Assembly: GCF_011947225.1 (NCBI RefSeq)
Contig: NZ_JAATVW010000002.1
Coordinates: forward strand, 372,001 to 436,000
Source: Planosporangium flavigriseum
Lineage (GTDB): Bacteria > Actinomycetota > Actinomycetes > Mycobacteriales > Micromonosporaceae
Reading direction: 5' to 3'
DNA: 64,000 nt
The notes below the pieces were generated by a model. That model searched no databases. It saw only the letters and a list, made by a program, of their open reading frames with translations, and was not told the DNA's origin. Both the position numbers and the translations under genes were made by a program. This document shows, in pieces, positions 1 to 9,632 of the stretch. Numbering within the stretch: the first letter of the stretch is position 1; every line of letters begins with the position of its first letter.

Positions 1-369
1 CCGATCCGCTGGCACGAGCCCTTCGGCATGGTGATGATCGAGGCGATGGCGTCGGGTACGCCCGTGGTGGCCCTCCGGCGCGGCTCGGTGCCGGAGATCG
101 TGCGGCACGGGACCACCGGATGGATCTGCGACGAGCAGGCCGAACTGCCCGAGGCCCTGCACCGGGTGAGTGAACTGGACCCCGACGAGTGCGTGGCGCA
201 CGCGCGCTCGGCGTTCGGGGCGGCCCGGATGGCACGCCGCTACGAGCGCGTGTACCGGCAGGCCATCACGTACGCCCGCCGCCCACGCCGGGGAGTTCGC
301 CGACCGACGGCGCTGGCGCCGACTCGGATCCTGTCGACGGTGGGCGAACGCCGGGGCGTGCTCGGCTGA
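1..369 (+). CDS. Glycosyltransferase family 4, C-terminal part (cut by window start)
   Basis: The reading frame is open from base 1 and ends at TGA 367-369, so only the last 122 residues are visible. It begins in the donor-binding half of a GT-B glycosyltransferase: the run EPFGMVMIEA shows the two glutamates of the E-x7-E motif, followed by MASGTPVVA and the S-V-P-E-I-V stretch typical of GT4 enzymes that bind the nucleotide-sugar diphosphate. Such enzymes transfer a sugar to a lipid, glycan or small molecule in the cytoplasm; the acceptor cannot be read from this part. The tail is Arg-rich. The last codons and the stop are duplicated just downstream (351-391). Confidence 0.88.
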   Translation, partial: PIRWHEPFGMVMIEAMASGTPVVALRRGSVPEIVRHGTTGWICDEQAELPEALHRVSELDPDECVAHARSAFGAARMARRYERVYRQAITYARRPRRGVRRPTALAPTRILSTVGERRGVLG

Positions 370-391
370 TCTCCGGGGCGTGCTCGGCTGA
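351..391. repeat. 22-bp tandem duplication over a stop codon
   Basis: A 19-bp block (ccggggcgtgctcggctga) is present at 351-369 and again at 373-391, a 22-bp period. The first copy holds the last codons and TGA of the glycosyltransferase; the second repeats them outside the gene. It looks like a slippage duplication. Confidence 0.8.
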
Positions 392-415
392 GCTCCAACC
401 GGCACCATCCAGCAG

Positions 416-681
416 TCAGGCGATCGGGGGCATCTTGCGCCGGCGCAGGCCAGCCGCGTAGAGCCGCGCGACGATCTCGCGGCTGGGTACGACGGTCGCC
501 CCAGCCACACGGCCATCCGTGCCCGCTCCGCCGGCAGGTCGTAGTGGTCGCGCTCGAACGCCCGCCGCGGCGCCCCCAGCATCTCGGCGAACGCGTGGAG
601 TTCGGCGAAGGAAGCGTCGCTGACCAGGTGCGACCACAGCCGGCCGCGAGCCGGCCAGCGCGGTGGGTCTACGTAGATCAC
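416..681 (-). pseudogene. DUF4031 protein, frameshifted
   Basis: From GTG at 681 the minus strand encodes VIYVDPPRWPARGRLWSHLV, then a D-x-S-F-A-E-L-H-A-F stretch and FERDHYDLPAERARMAV. This is the well-conserved core of the small DUF4031 family (about 90 residues, function unknown, common in actinobacteria). Near position 504 the frame breaks: the expected tail (ATVVPSREIVARLYAAGLRR) continues in a different frame and ends at TGA 416-418. One inserted base or two lost bases at the V-W/G-A junction would restore one protein. A GGGGAAAT ribosome site precedes the GTG. Either the gene is broken or the base call there is wrong. It lies downstream of glpD on the same strand, separated by a strong hairpin. 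Confidence 0.75.
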
Positions 682-694
682 ATTTCCCCAATTC

Positions 695-730
695 GCGATC
701 TTGGACGCCGGCTTCAGCGTCCAAGATCGC
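695..730 (-). terminator. Hairpin after glpD (GATCTTGGAC family)
   Basis: Perfect 14-bp inverted repeat, gcgatcttggacgc at 695-708 and its complement at 717-730, with an 8-nt loop. It sits just past the glpD stop and before the DUF4031 start. The 10-bp core GATCTTGGAC/GTCCAAGATC recurs in another intergenic hairpin at 22611-22658. Confidence 0.7.
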
Positions 731-736
731 AAAGCG

Positions 737-2608
737 TCACGTGGCAGCGTATCCCCGGGGGTCCGGGGCACCCAGGCGCGCGGCGTCGGCCGTCGCGTCG
801 TCGGGCATCCGCTGCGACTCCCGCTCGGCGGCCACCCGGGCCAGGTAGTGGTCGACCTCGCGGCGCCGGGTCGCCTCGTCCCAGCCCAGCACCCGGCCCA
901 TGATCAGCGCGGCGTCCTCGGCGCTCTCGACGCCGCGGTGCACCGTGTCGATGGAGATGCGGGTGCGCCGGGTGAGCACGTCCTCCAGGTGCAGCGCCCC
1001 CTCGGCGAGGGCCGCGTACGCGATCTCGGCGGCGAGGTACTCCGGCGCCCCGACCAGCGACCGGGCCAGCGTCGGGTCCTCCGACATCAGGGTCAGCAAC
1101 TGGTTGGACAGCGTCCCGTACCGCTCCAGCAGGTGCTCGACCACGCCGACCGACACCCCGTGCCGGCGCGCCACATCGGCCCGATTGGTCCACATCTGCT
1201 GGTAGCCGTCGGCGCCCAGCAGCGGTAGATCGAAGGTACGGGAGCCGGAGACCCGGCCACCGTCCCGGCGCAGGCCCCCCAGCCGCCGCGCGGCGTGGTC
1301 GACCACGTCGGCGGCCATCACCCGGTACGTCGTGTACTTGCCGCCGGCCACGAGCATCAGGCCGAGCATCGGCTCCACCACCGCGTGCTCGCGCGACAGC
1401 GACGAGGTCTGCTCGTCGCGGGTGTGCGGGCCGACGCGGTGCCGGGCCTCGGCGGAGAGCAGGGGACGCAGGCCGGCGTACACGCCTTCGATGTCGTCCG
1501 GGGTCAGCGGCCGGTCGAGCACCCTGTTGACCTGCTCCAACAGGTACGAGATGTCGTTGGCGGACGCGGCCGGATGGGCCCGGTCGAGCTTCCAGTCGGT
1601 GTCGGTCGTGCCAATGATCCAGTGGCCGCCCCACGGGATGACGAACAGCACCGACGACGCCGTCCGCAGGATCAGGCCGGACTCGCCGCTGATCGCCGAG
1701 CGCGGCACGACGAGGTGCACGCCCTTGCTGGCGCGTACCCGCAGGCCGGTGTGCTCGGCCGGCTGGCCGTCGCTCGACAGCAGTTCGGAGATGTCGTCGC
1801 TCCACACGCCGGTGGCCGCGACCACCGTGCGGGCCCGTACGTCGAACTCGTCACCGCTCTCCAGGTCGCGGACCCGTACGCCGGTCACCTCGCGGGCGTT
1901 GCGCAGGATGCCGACGGCGCGGGCGCTGGTAGCGACGGCCGCGCCCAGGCTGGCCGCGGTACGGGCCAGCGTGACCACGAAGCGCGCGTCGTCGACCTGG
2001 CCGTCGTAGTACTCGATCGCGCCGGTGACGGCGTCCTCGCGCAGGCTCGGGAAGAGCCGGCGGGCCGCGGTACGCGACAGGTGGCGGTGCATCGGCATGC
2101 CGCGGGCGGGCTGGCCCTGCAGGAGCCGGCTGGCGAGCCCCGAGACGCTGGCGAACGCGTCGTAGAGCGCGACGCCCGCGCCGTAGTACGCCCGGTGCCA
2201 GATCCGCTGCGGCAGCCCGGCCGGGCCGGCGGGCGCGGTCAGCGGCACGAGGAACGGGACCGGCCGGACGAGGTGCGGCGCGAGTCGAGTGGTGAGCAGA
2301 CCCCGCTCCCGCAGCGCCTCGTGGACGAGTCCGAACTCGAACTGCTCCAGGTAGCGGAGGCCGCCGTGGATGAGTTTGGAGGATCGGCTGGACGTACCGG
2401 AGGCGAGGTCGCGCGCTTCGATCAGCGCGACCGACAGCCCGCGGGACGCGGCGTCGAGGGCGGCGCCGGCACCGGTGACCCCGCCACCGATGACGAGCAC
2501 ATCGAAGTGCTCCGCCTTGAGTCTGGCCAGGTCGGCGGCGCGCCGCTCGGACGAGAGCTGTCCGGCGCCGAAGCGGGACGCCTGAGGATCTCTGCGCACG
2601 TACTCCAC
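737..2608 (-). CDS. glpD: Aerobic glycerol-3-phosphate dehydrogenase
   Basis: FAD enzyme that oxidises sn-glycerol-3-phosphate to dihydroxyacetone phosphate and passes electrons to the quinone pool at the inner face of the membrane. The N-terminal Rossmann motif VLVIGGGVTGAGAALDAA, the glutamate-containing VALIEARD and the GTSSRSSKLIHGGLRYLEQ stretch are diagnostic; IIGTTDTDW and GVYAGLRPLL follow, and the C-terminal helical GlpD domain contains HGVSVGVVEHLLERYG. I chose GTG at 2606-2608 (623 aa, start EYVRRDPQAS), which has a GAGAG upstream. A TTG 14 codons earlier (2650) is open too, but that TTGACA may be promoter sequence. There is no glpK or glpF next to it. Confidence 0.93.
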   Translation of the reverse strand: MEYVRRDPQASRFGAGQLSSERRAADLARLKAEHFDVLVIGGGVTGAGAALDAASRGLSVALIEARDLASGTSSRSSKLIHGGLRYLEQFEFGLVHEALRERGLLTTRLAPHLVRPVPFLVPLTAPAGPAGLPQRIWHRAYYGAGVALYDAFASVSGLASRLLQGQPARGMPMHRHLSRTAARRLFPSLREDAVTGAIEYYDGQVDDARFVVTLARTAASLGAAVATSARAVGILRNAREVTGVRVRDLESGDEFDVRARTVVAATGVWSDDISELLSSDGQPAEHTGLRVRASKGVHLVVPRSAISGESGLILRTASSVLFVIPWGGHWIIGTTDTDWKLDRAHPAASANDISYLLEQVNRVLDRPLTPDDIEGVYAGLRPLLSAEARHRVGPHTRDEQTSSLSREHAVVEPMLGLMLVAGGKYTTYRVMAADVVDHAARRLGGLRRDGGRVSGSRTFDLPLLGADGYQQMWTNRADVARRHGVSVGVVEHLLERYGTLSNQLLTLMSEDPTLARSLVGAPEYLAAEIAYAALAEGALHLEDVLTRRTRISIDTVHRGVESAEDAALIMGRVLGWDEATRRREVDHYLARVAAERESQRMPDDATADAARLGAPDPRGYAAT

Positions 2609-2913
2609 CGTAACTCTCAGACTGCCTGGGTTACCCCGCAGTAGTGTCAAAACTCATGTTCTGCACTCGTAACGACCGACGAATCGCTAAGGGTCTTTGA
2701 CCGAAACAGCGAACAACGGGTGCGGCTCGTTTTCGGACTCAGCGGAACGTGTCGATCTCTACATCGACGACCATACGCAAGGGTTGTCGCCGGCCCCAAA
2801 CAATGGTCGGAATAAGAAGCGGCGCGGCAAAGCGCTTCTTTACCAATTCCAGGTTTAAACCCTGCTTACTCCCAGGATGTCGCGCGGCGCCGCTGGGCGA
2901 AGCCCCAGCGTCG

Positions 2914-2926
2914 TACCGTTCAGACA
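2914..2926 (+). promoter_or_regulatory. Leaderless promoter of the membrane subtilisin
   Basis: TACCGT (2914-2919) lies 6 nt before the ATG at 2926. This is the TANNNT -10 box and spacing that give leaderless mRNAs in actinobacteria. There is no ribosome site before this ATG, which supports the start. Confidence 0.55.
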
Positions 2927-5307
2927 TGTCCGCACCGGAGCCGCCACCGACCGCGACCTGGCCGCCGCAGCAGCCGCCACCCCCGCCCAACCGGCCGACC
3001 GACGGTTGGCGCGGTCCGGTCACTGTGCTGCTCGCGGTGCTCGGCGGCCTCTGGATCGCCACCGTCATGGCCGCCGGCCAGGTCCTCGCGTGGGGGATCG
3101 AACAGGCCTTCGCCGTGACGTCCGGACGCGAGCTGCCGCGCTGGGGCTGGCTGGTCAGCACGCTCCTGTCCGGGTTGCTCGCCGGCGTACCCGCGCTGCT
3201 ACTCGCCGTCGTGCCCCGGATGCCGGCCGTACGGGCGGCCGGTCGCCTGTGGACCCGGGCGGTTGTGGCGGCCGTCGTGCTGGGCGTCGTGCGCGCCGGT
3301 GTTCCGATCTCCCGGCACGAGCTCTACCTGCTGCTGCTCGCGGTCGGCGGGGCTGTGGTGGCTGCCCTGCTGCGCCTGGTCCAGCGTCGGGGACGCCGTC
3401 GGGAACCCCGCCCCGAAAGCGATTTCCGGGCGGATCTGCTCGGGCTCGCCGCCGGTCTCGCCGCGCTGCTGCCGTGGCTGGCGCTGGGCGCGCTCGGCGG
3501 GGTTCCCGAGACGGTGCTCGCCCTCGCGGCGGCGGCCGCGATCGGGTTCCTCGCGGCGAGCGTGATCGACGCCCTCCTGCCGCGCCACGGTTCCCCCTGG
3601 TTCCAGGTGGGCGTCGGCGGCCCCATCGCGGCCGTGGCGCTGACCGCGATCGCGGCGACCACGGGCGCTTCCGGCATCGCCCTCGCCGAACTGTTCGTAC
3701 TGCCGCCGCTCGGCTTCGCCGCCGCCAGCCTGTACCGCGCCTCGGGGTCCGCCCGGCCCGTCGGCTGGCTGGTCGCGGCAGCGGCGGTGGGCCCGCTCGC
3801 CCTCGCCGACCCGCAGGAGACCACCATCGTGCTCGGCGTTGCGGACGCCCCGCGGTGGATCCTGGCCGCCGCGGTCGGGTCGCTCGCCGTCGGGCTACTC
3901 GTCGACCTCGGGTACGCGCTGAGCCTCGGCCGCGGCGTCGTACCGCGCCGGTGGCTCGCGGCCGCGGTCGCCGGCGTCGTCGCGGTCGCCGGCGTCGCCG
4001 TCTACCTCGGTACCGGCCAGCCCGGCACGTACGGTGACCGCCTCTTCGTCGTCCTGAAGCAGCAGGCCGACCTGTCCGGATTGGACGTGATCGGCAACCG
4101 CGACGCCCGACTTCGGGAGACCTATCACCGGCTGGTGGCCAACGCGAACTCCACCCAGGCGGCGCTCCGCCGTGACCTGAGCGGGCTGCACATCGGCTAC
4201 ACGCCGTACTACCTCGTCAACGCCCTCGAGGTGGACGGCGGCGAGCCCGTACGCGCCTGGCTGAGCACCCGGGCGGAGGTCGCGCAGATCCTCGACAGCC
4301 CGCGCGTACGCCCGATCCCGGAGCCGGCCCCGGTCATGCGCGGCAGCCAGCCCGCACCCGCCGGCCCGCAGTGGAACCTGTCGATGATCGGCGCCGACCG
4401 GGTGTGGCGGGAGCTGGGCGTGACCGGCGCCGGAATCCTCGTCGGCACCTCGGACTCCGGCGTCGACGGCGCCCACCCCGCCCTGGCCGACCGGTTCCGC
4501 GGCGGCGCCGACTCCTGGTACGACCCGTGGTCGCACACCCGCGCCCCGGTCGACCACGGCGGCCACGGCACGCACACGCTCGGCACCGCGGTCGGCGGGC
4601 AGAACGTCGGGGTCGCACCCGGGGCGCACTGGGTCGGCTGCGTCAACCTCGAACGCAACCTGGGCAGCCCGGCCCGGTACCTCGACTGCCTGCAGTTCAT
4701 GCTCGCGCCGTTCCCGTACGGCGCGGATCCGCTGCGCGACGGCCGGCCCGAGCGGGCGCCCCACGTCCTGACCAACTCGTGGGGCTGCACCCGGCTGGAA
4801 GGCTGCGACCTGCGGTCGCTGCGGCCGGCGATCGAGGGGCTGACGGCCGCGGGCATCTTCGTGGTCGCCGCCGCCGGCAACACCGGTCCGGCGTGCCGGT
4901 CCGTGGTCGACCCGCCGGCGCCCTATCCGGAGACGATGACCGTCGGCGCGGTCAACCGCTCCGACCGGCTCGCCGACTTCTCCAGCCGCGGCCCCACGCC
5001 CGACGGCCGAACAAAGCCGGACATCGTGGCTCCGGGCGTCGACATCCTGTCCGCGCTACCCGGCGGTAGCTACGGCACGGAGAGCGGCACGTCCATGGCG
5101 ACCCCGCACGTGGCCGGCGTGGTGGCGCTGCTGTGGTCGGCCAACCCGCGGCTGATCGGCGACATCCCGCGTACGCGGGACATCCTGCGTACGACCACGC
5201 GGCCGGCATCGGCGCCAGCGGAGAACTGCGGCAACCCGGCGGACCTGGTCGGCACCGGGCTGGTCGACGCGTACCGGGCGACCCGGGTGGCTGCGGAAAT
5301 CCGCTAG
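2926..5307 (+). CDS. Multi-pass membrane protein with C-terminal subtilisin (S8) protease
   Basis: 794 residues. A Pro-rich cytoplasmic N-terminus is followed by roughly ten to twelve hydrophobic segments spread over residues 30-370. A soluble C-terminal half is a subtilase: Asp509 (DSGVDGAHP), His547 ([10 protein letters not shown]), the oxyanion Asn652 (AAAGNTGP) and Ser723 ([11 protein letters not shown]) form the complete catalytic set, so it should be active, presumably on the outer face. The open frame extends 59 codons upstream of the chosen ATG, but that stretch has no membrane or signal character and the ATG has a leaderless promoter. The stop overlaps the stop of the convergent dipeptidase gene (CTAG). 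Substrate unknown. The fusion of a polytopic domain to a subtilase is uncommon outside actinomycetes. Confidence 0.85.
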   Translation: MSAPEPPPTATWPPQQPPPPPNRPTDGWRGPVTVLLAVLGGLWIATVMAAGQVLAWGIEQAFAVTSGRELPRWGWLVSTLLSGLLAGVPALLLAVVPRMPAVRAAGRLWTRAVVAAVVLGVVRAGVPISRHELYLLLLAVGGAVVAALLRLVQRRGRRREPRPESDFRADLLGLAAGLAALLPWLALGALGGVPETVLALAAAAAIGFLAASVIDALLPRHGSPWFQVGVGGPIAAVALTAIAATTGASGIALAELFVLPPLGFAAASLYRASGSARPVGWLVAAAAVGPLALADPQETTIVLGVADAPRWILAAAVGSLAVGLLVDLGYALSLGRGVVPRRWLAAAVAGVVAVAGVAVYLGTGQPGTYGDRLFVVLKQQADLSGLDVIGNRDARLRETYHRLVANANSTQAALRRDLSGLHIGYTPYYLVNALEVDGGEPVRAWLSTRAEVAQILDSPRVRPIPEPAPVMRGSQPAPAGPQWNLSMIGADRVWRELGVTGAGILVGTSDSGVDGAHPALADRFRGGADSWYDPWSHTRAPVDHGGHGTHTLGTAVGGQNVGVAPGAHWVGCVNLERNLGSPARYLDCLQFMLAPFPYGADPLRDGRPERAPHVLTNSWGCTRLEGCDLRSLRPAIEGLTAAGIFVVAAAGNTGPACRSVVDPPAPYPETMTVGAVNRSDRLADFSSRGPTPDGRTKPDIVAPGVDILSALPGGSYGTESGTSMATPHVAGVVALLWSANPRLIGDIPRTRDILRTTTRPASAPAENCGNPADLVGTGLVDAYRATRVAAEIR

Positions 5308-6467
5308 TCCTGCTCCTGGTCCAGCTGCTCGATCGTGGCGTCCGACGGCCCGCACTGCTGGCGGATCCGCGCGGCCACCGACTCGGTCTCGCGCATGACC
5401 CGCAGGATGTTGTTCCAGGTGAGCTTGCTGAGCTCGGCTTCGGACCAGCCGCGGTTGGACAGCTCATCGAGCAGCGTCGGGTAGCCCGACACGTCGGTCA
5501 GCCCGTCCGGCGGGCTCGAACAGCCGTCGAAGTCGCTTCCCAGCCCGACGTTGTCCACCCCTGCGACCTCCCGTACACGCTCAATGTGGTCAGCGACGTC
5601 CGCCACCGTGCACGGCGGCCGCGGGTTGTCCCGTAGCCAGTCCGCGCGCGCGGCGTACCAGGCCGGGCTGCCGTCCGGGTACGCCTCCGCCAGGCGCTCC
5701 ACCGCGTCGCCCATCTCGGCCATCCACGCCCGGCCCTCCTCGGTGAGGAAGCCCGGCACGAAGGTCACCATCACGACGCCACCGGTGTCGCGTACCCGGG
5801 TGAGCACGTCGTCTGGCACGTTACGCGGGTGATCGCACAGCGCCCGGGCCGACGAGTGCGAGAAGAAGGCCGGCGCCCGGGACGTGTCCAGCGCGGCGTG
5901 CATGGTGCTCGGGGCCACGTGCGACAGGTCGACGAGCATGCCGAGGCGATTCATCTCGCGTACGACCTCGTGGCCGAAGGGTGACAAGCCGCCGACTTTC
6001 GCCTCGTCGGTGGCGCTGTCGGCCCACGGCGTGTTCCGCACGTGGGTGAGCGTCAGGTACCGGACCCCCAGCTCGTACAGCATCCTCAGCGTGCCGAGGG
6101 AACAGTTGATCGAGTGGCCGCCCTCCGCGCCCAGCAGCGAGGCCACGCGCCCCTCGGCGCGAGCCCGCTCGACCTCGTCGGCAGTGGTCGCCAGCGCGAG
6201 CTCCGCGGGGTAGCGCGTCACGAGCCGCCGTACGGCGTCGACCTGTTCGAGGGTCGCGGACACCGCGGCCTGGCCATCCGGCTCGCAGGGGGCATAGACC
6301 GACCAGAACTGGGCGCCGACGCGGCCCGCGCGCAGGCGGGGCAGGTCGGTGTGTAGCCCGCAGGCCGATTGATCAACGGCGATGTCGAGCGCGTCGAAGT
6401 CGTAGCGCACCCGGCGGCGTAACTCCCAGGCCAGGTCGTTGTGCCCGTCAAAGATCGGCTCGCTCAT
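5304..6467 (-). CDS. Membrane dipeptidase (peptidase M19)
   Basis: 387 residues from ATG 6467. Renal-dipeptidase family of binuclear zinc hydrolases that split dipeptides, including some with a D-residue at the C-terminus. Metal and family motifs are in order: FDGHNDLAW, the zinc-bridging glutamate region [40 protein letters not shown] and VGLGSDFDG. There is no signal peptide, so it is probably cytoplasmic. The frame continues 56 codons upstream without family similarity. It is divergent from the small gene at 6509 (41-nt gap) and its stop overlaps the membrane subtilisin's stop. It may serve peptide or peptidoglycan-peptide recycling. Confidence 0.92.
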   Translation of the reverse strand: MSEPIFDGHNDLAWELRRRVRYDFDALDIAVDQSACGLHTDLPRLRAGRVGAQFWSVYAPCEPDGQAAVSATLEQVDAVRRLVTRYPAELALATTADEVERARAEGRVASLLGAEGGHSINCSLGTLRMLYELGVRYLTLTHVRNTPWADSATDEAKVGGLSPFGHEVVREMNRLGMLVDLSHVAPSTMHAALDTSRAPAFFSHSSARALCDHPRNVPDDVLTRVRDTGGVVMVTFVPGFLTEEGRAWMAEMGDAVERLAEAYPDGSPAWYAARADWLRDNPRPPCTVADVADHIERVREVAGVDNVGLGSDFDGCSSPPDGLTDVSGYPTLLDELSNRGWSEAELSKLTWNNILRVMRETESVAARIRQQCGPSDATIEQLDQEQD

Positions 6468-6496
6468 CGTGGGAGATACGTTACCGGGCCTTTGGG

Positions 6497-6796
6497 TAAT
6501 ACGCCCACATGACCGAACCGCGTGACCCCAGCCCGTACCGGGCGACTGGCGAGTCGGGCGTCGCCGGCAGTCGCCATGCCGGCGAGCCGAGTGGCTCCAG
6601 CGTGCCGGATGTCCACGTCCCGGAGCAGCCGGCACCGTCCGACCCGACCACGACCACCCTGACCGAGATGGTGACGGACACCGGTGAGTCGAGGCCGCCG
6701 ACCGAGGTGGAGCCGGTGACCAACAGCGGACTCACCGACCCGTACAGCCCGACCGGCACCGCCCCCAGCTCCCGCGGCTCCGCCGGCTCCTCATGA
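6497..6796 (+). CDS. Small Thr/Pro/Ser-rich protein, unknown (with leaderless -10)
   Basis: The coding part is 6509-6796, 95 residues; the feature start includes TAATAC at 6497-6502, which lies 6 nt before the ATG as in other leaderless genes here. The protein is acidic and disordered, rich in Thr, Pro, Ser and Glu, without signal peptide, membrane segment or recognisable fold. Third-position GC agrees with real coding. It is divergent from the dipeptidase. I do not recognise a function; it could be a conserved actinomycete orphan. Confidence 0.5.
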
Positions 6797-6820
6797 TCGG
6801 TGAGCGCCGGGGCAAGCGAC

Positions 6821-6853
6821 GAGGGGGTGGCCCGGACGGGCCACCCCCTCGCG
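6821..6853 (-). terminator. groEL terminator
   Basis: Inverted repeat gagggggtggcccg / gggccaccccctc around a 3-nt loop, 16 bases past the groEL stop. The small protein gene on the opposite strand ends at 6796, so the hairpin can serve both. Confidence 0.8.
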
Positions 6854-6868
6854 AGGATTCAGACTTCT

Positions 6869-8515
<1,647 letters not shown>

Positions 8516-8706
8516 TCACGGCTCGCGCTGGTTTACAGCCACGCTCCGCTGCTCACGCACCTTCGGCGGTCCCTCCGCGGCACGGAAGGACCCTCGTAGG
8601 CCGGACCGGATAGCCCGCGACGACCGGTCCCCTGCCGCACCCGGCCCGCTCGGCGTCAACCGCCGGACGGCCCGGCCACGGCCGGTGACCCCACCGACCC
8701 CGACCT

Positions 8707-8733
8707 TTGGCACTCGATGGTTCCGAGTGCCAG
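8707..8733 (-). promoter_or_regulatory. CIRCE operator 2 (downstream copy)
   Basis: ttggcactc-N9-gagtgccag: both 6-bp GCACTC/GAGTGC half-sites with the exact 9-bp spacer of CIRCE, with two outer bases diverged from TTAGCACTC/GAGTGCTAA. HrcA binding is expected. It lies downstream of the groEL promoter, within the leader. Confidence 0.75.
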
Positions 8734-8738
8734 TGACT

Positions 8739-8768
8739 TGTTTAGCACTCTCCACCCGAGAGTGCAAG
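8739..8768 (-). promoter_or_regulatory. groEL promoter overlapped by CIRCE operator 1
   Basis: On the minus strand TTGCAC (8762-8767), a 17-bp spacer and TAAACA (8739-8744) form a vegetative promoter. CIRCE ttagcactc-N9-gagtgcaag (8742-8768) covers the whole promoter, so HrcA bound there would block RNA polymerase directly. It leaves a leader of about 240 nt before groEL. Confidence 0.85.
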
Positions 8769-9074
8769 CAAACGGTGGGTGGCCGTCCGACGCTCCGCAC
8801 GCGTTCCAGCCCCCGACCACCAGCCGCCGGGTCCATAGACGGTCACCCGCGTGGGACATAGGCCCCCATGGGCAGCACTTGACCGCAGAGTGGCCAATTC
8901 CGTCCACACAGCCCGCAACTTCCCCGAAGCTGCGCCGTTAGTACCAACAGCGACAACAACTTTCCGACCAAGTTGCGCGATCAAGCAACAAACGACAAGG
9001 CACCGCAGCCGCGGCTGCGGTGCGGTGACACGAAGGGGCTCGGTGATTCCGGTAGCTCGGGGAGGCGGAAACGA
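8769..9074. other. Intergenic gap with a 24-bp perfect palindrome
   Basis: No gene is supported between the groEL promoter and the csp terminator. The stretch is less GC-rich than its surroundings. It contains a perfect 24-bp palindrome, gcaccgcagccg followed by its complement, at 9000-9023. This could be an operator, a cruciform or a terminator of an unrecognised small transcript. Confidence 0.5.
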
Positions 9075-9108
9075 AGGACACCGTTCCCCGACAGAGGAAC
9101 GGTGTCCT
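9075..9108 (-). terminator. csp terminator
   Basis: Perfect 13-bp stem aggacaccgttcc (9075-9087) and its complement (9096-9108), loop of 8, starting 28 bases past the cold-shock gene stop. Confidence 0.85.
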
Positions 9109-9135
9109 AGAAGTGGTGCGAGTCTGGAGTAGTGG

Positions 9136-9339
9136 TCAAGAGGCGAGTCGGACGTTCTCTGCCTGCGGGCCCTTGTTGCCCTGCGCGATCTCGAACTCGA
9201 CTCGCTGACCGTCCTCCAGCGTCTTGTAGCCGTCCATCTGGATCGCCGAGAAGTGGACGAAAACGTCCTGCCCCCCGTCGACGGCAATGAAGCCGTAGCC
9301 CTTCTCGCTGTTGAACCACTTGACGGTGCCCTGTGCCAC
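9136..9339 (-). CDS. cspA: Cold-shock protein (CspA family)
   Basis: 67 residues from GTG 9339, preceded by GAGGAAG. Single OB-fold RNA/DNA chaperone: [15 protein letters not shown] carries RNP1, and VFVHFSAI carries RNP2, both intact with all aromatic binding residues. The open frame upstream has no family similarity. Cold-shock proteins melt mRNA structure and may act as antiterminators. The leader is long (see 9340-9471), as is usual for csp genes with post-transcriptional thermal control. Monocistronic with its own terminator. Confidence 0.96.
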   Translation of the reverse strand: MAQGTVKWFNSEKGYGFIAVDGGQDVFVHFSAIQMDGYKTLEDGQRVEFEIAQGNKGPQAENVRLAS

Positions 9340-9471
9340 GGTGCACTTCCTCACTTCGGTGGTGCTGGGTATTGCCAACCCCCGACGACGCGGCGCGACG
9401 CCGGAGCCGTCGGTGCCTCGCTGTGCCCCCAATGGACACAGACGACGAACGACGACCGATCACGCACGCTA
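9340..9471 (-). promoter_or_regulatory. Candidate csp leader and -10 box
   Basis: On the minus strand TGTAGCGT has a TANNNT -10 at 9466-9471, giving a leader of about 120 nt. I see no clear -35. The rest of the gap up to 9632 holds nothing else I can name. Confidence 0.35.
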
Positions 9472-9632
9472 CACGAGGCCTCCCAACCCCGTACAGCCCC
9501 AAATCGGACAGCCAGACTAACCTCCAGATTCGCGATCATCTCAACGGATAGCGGTTAGAGAGCTGGAATACCGGGTAGTCTTTGCTCCACCGCGGCATCG
9601 ATAAATGTCTATTACTGATTCCGTGGCTGGGC

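Noticed and set aside
2648..2650. TTG at 2650 as the glpD start
   Set aside because: The extra 14 residues have no family match and TTGACA reads better as promoter. GTG 2608 has a ribosome site. Not fully excluded.
9000..9023. The 24-bp palindrome as the csp terminator
   Set aside because: A stronger hairpin (9075-9108) is closer to the csp stop, so this one needs another explanation.
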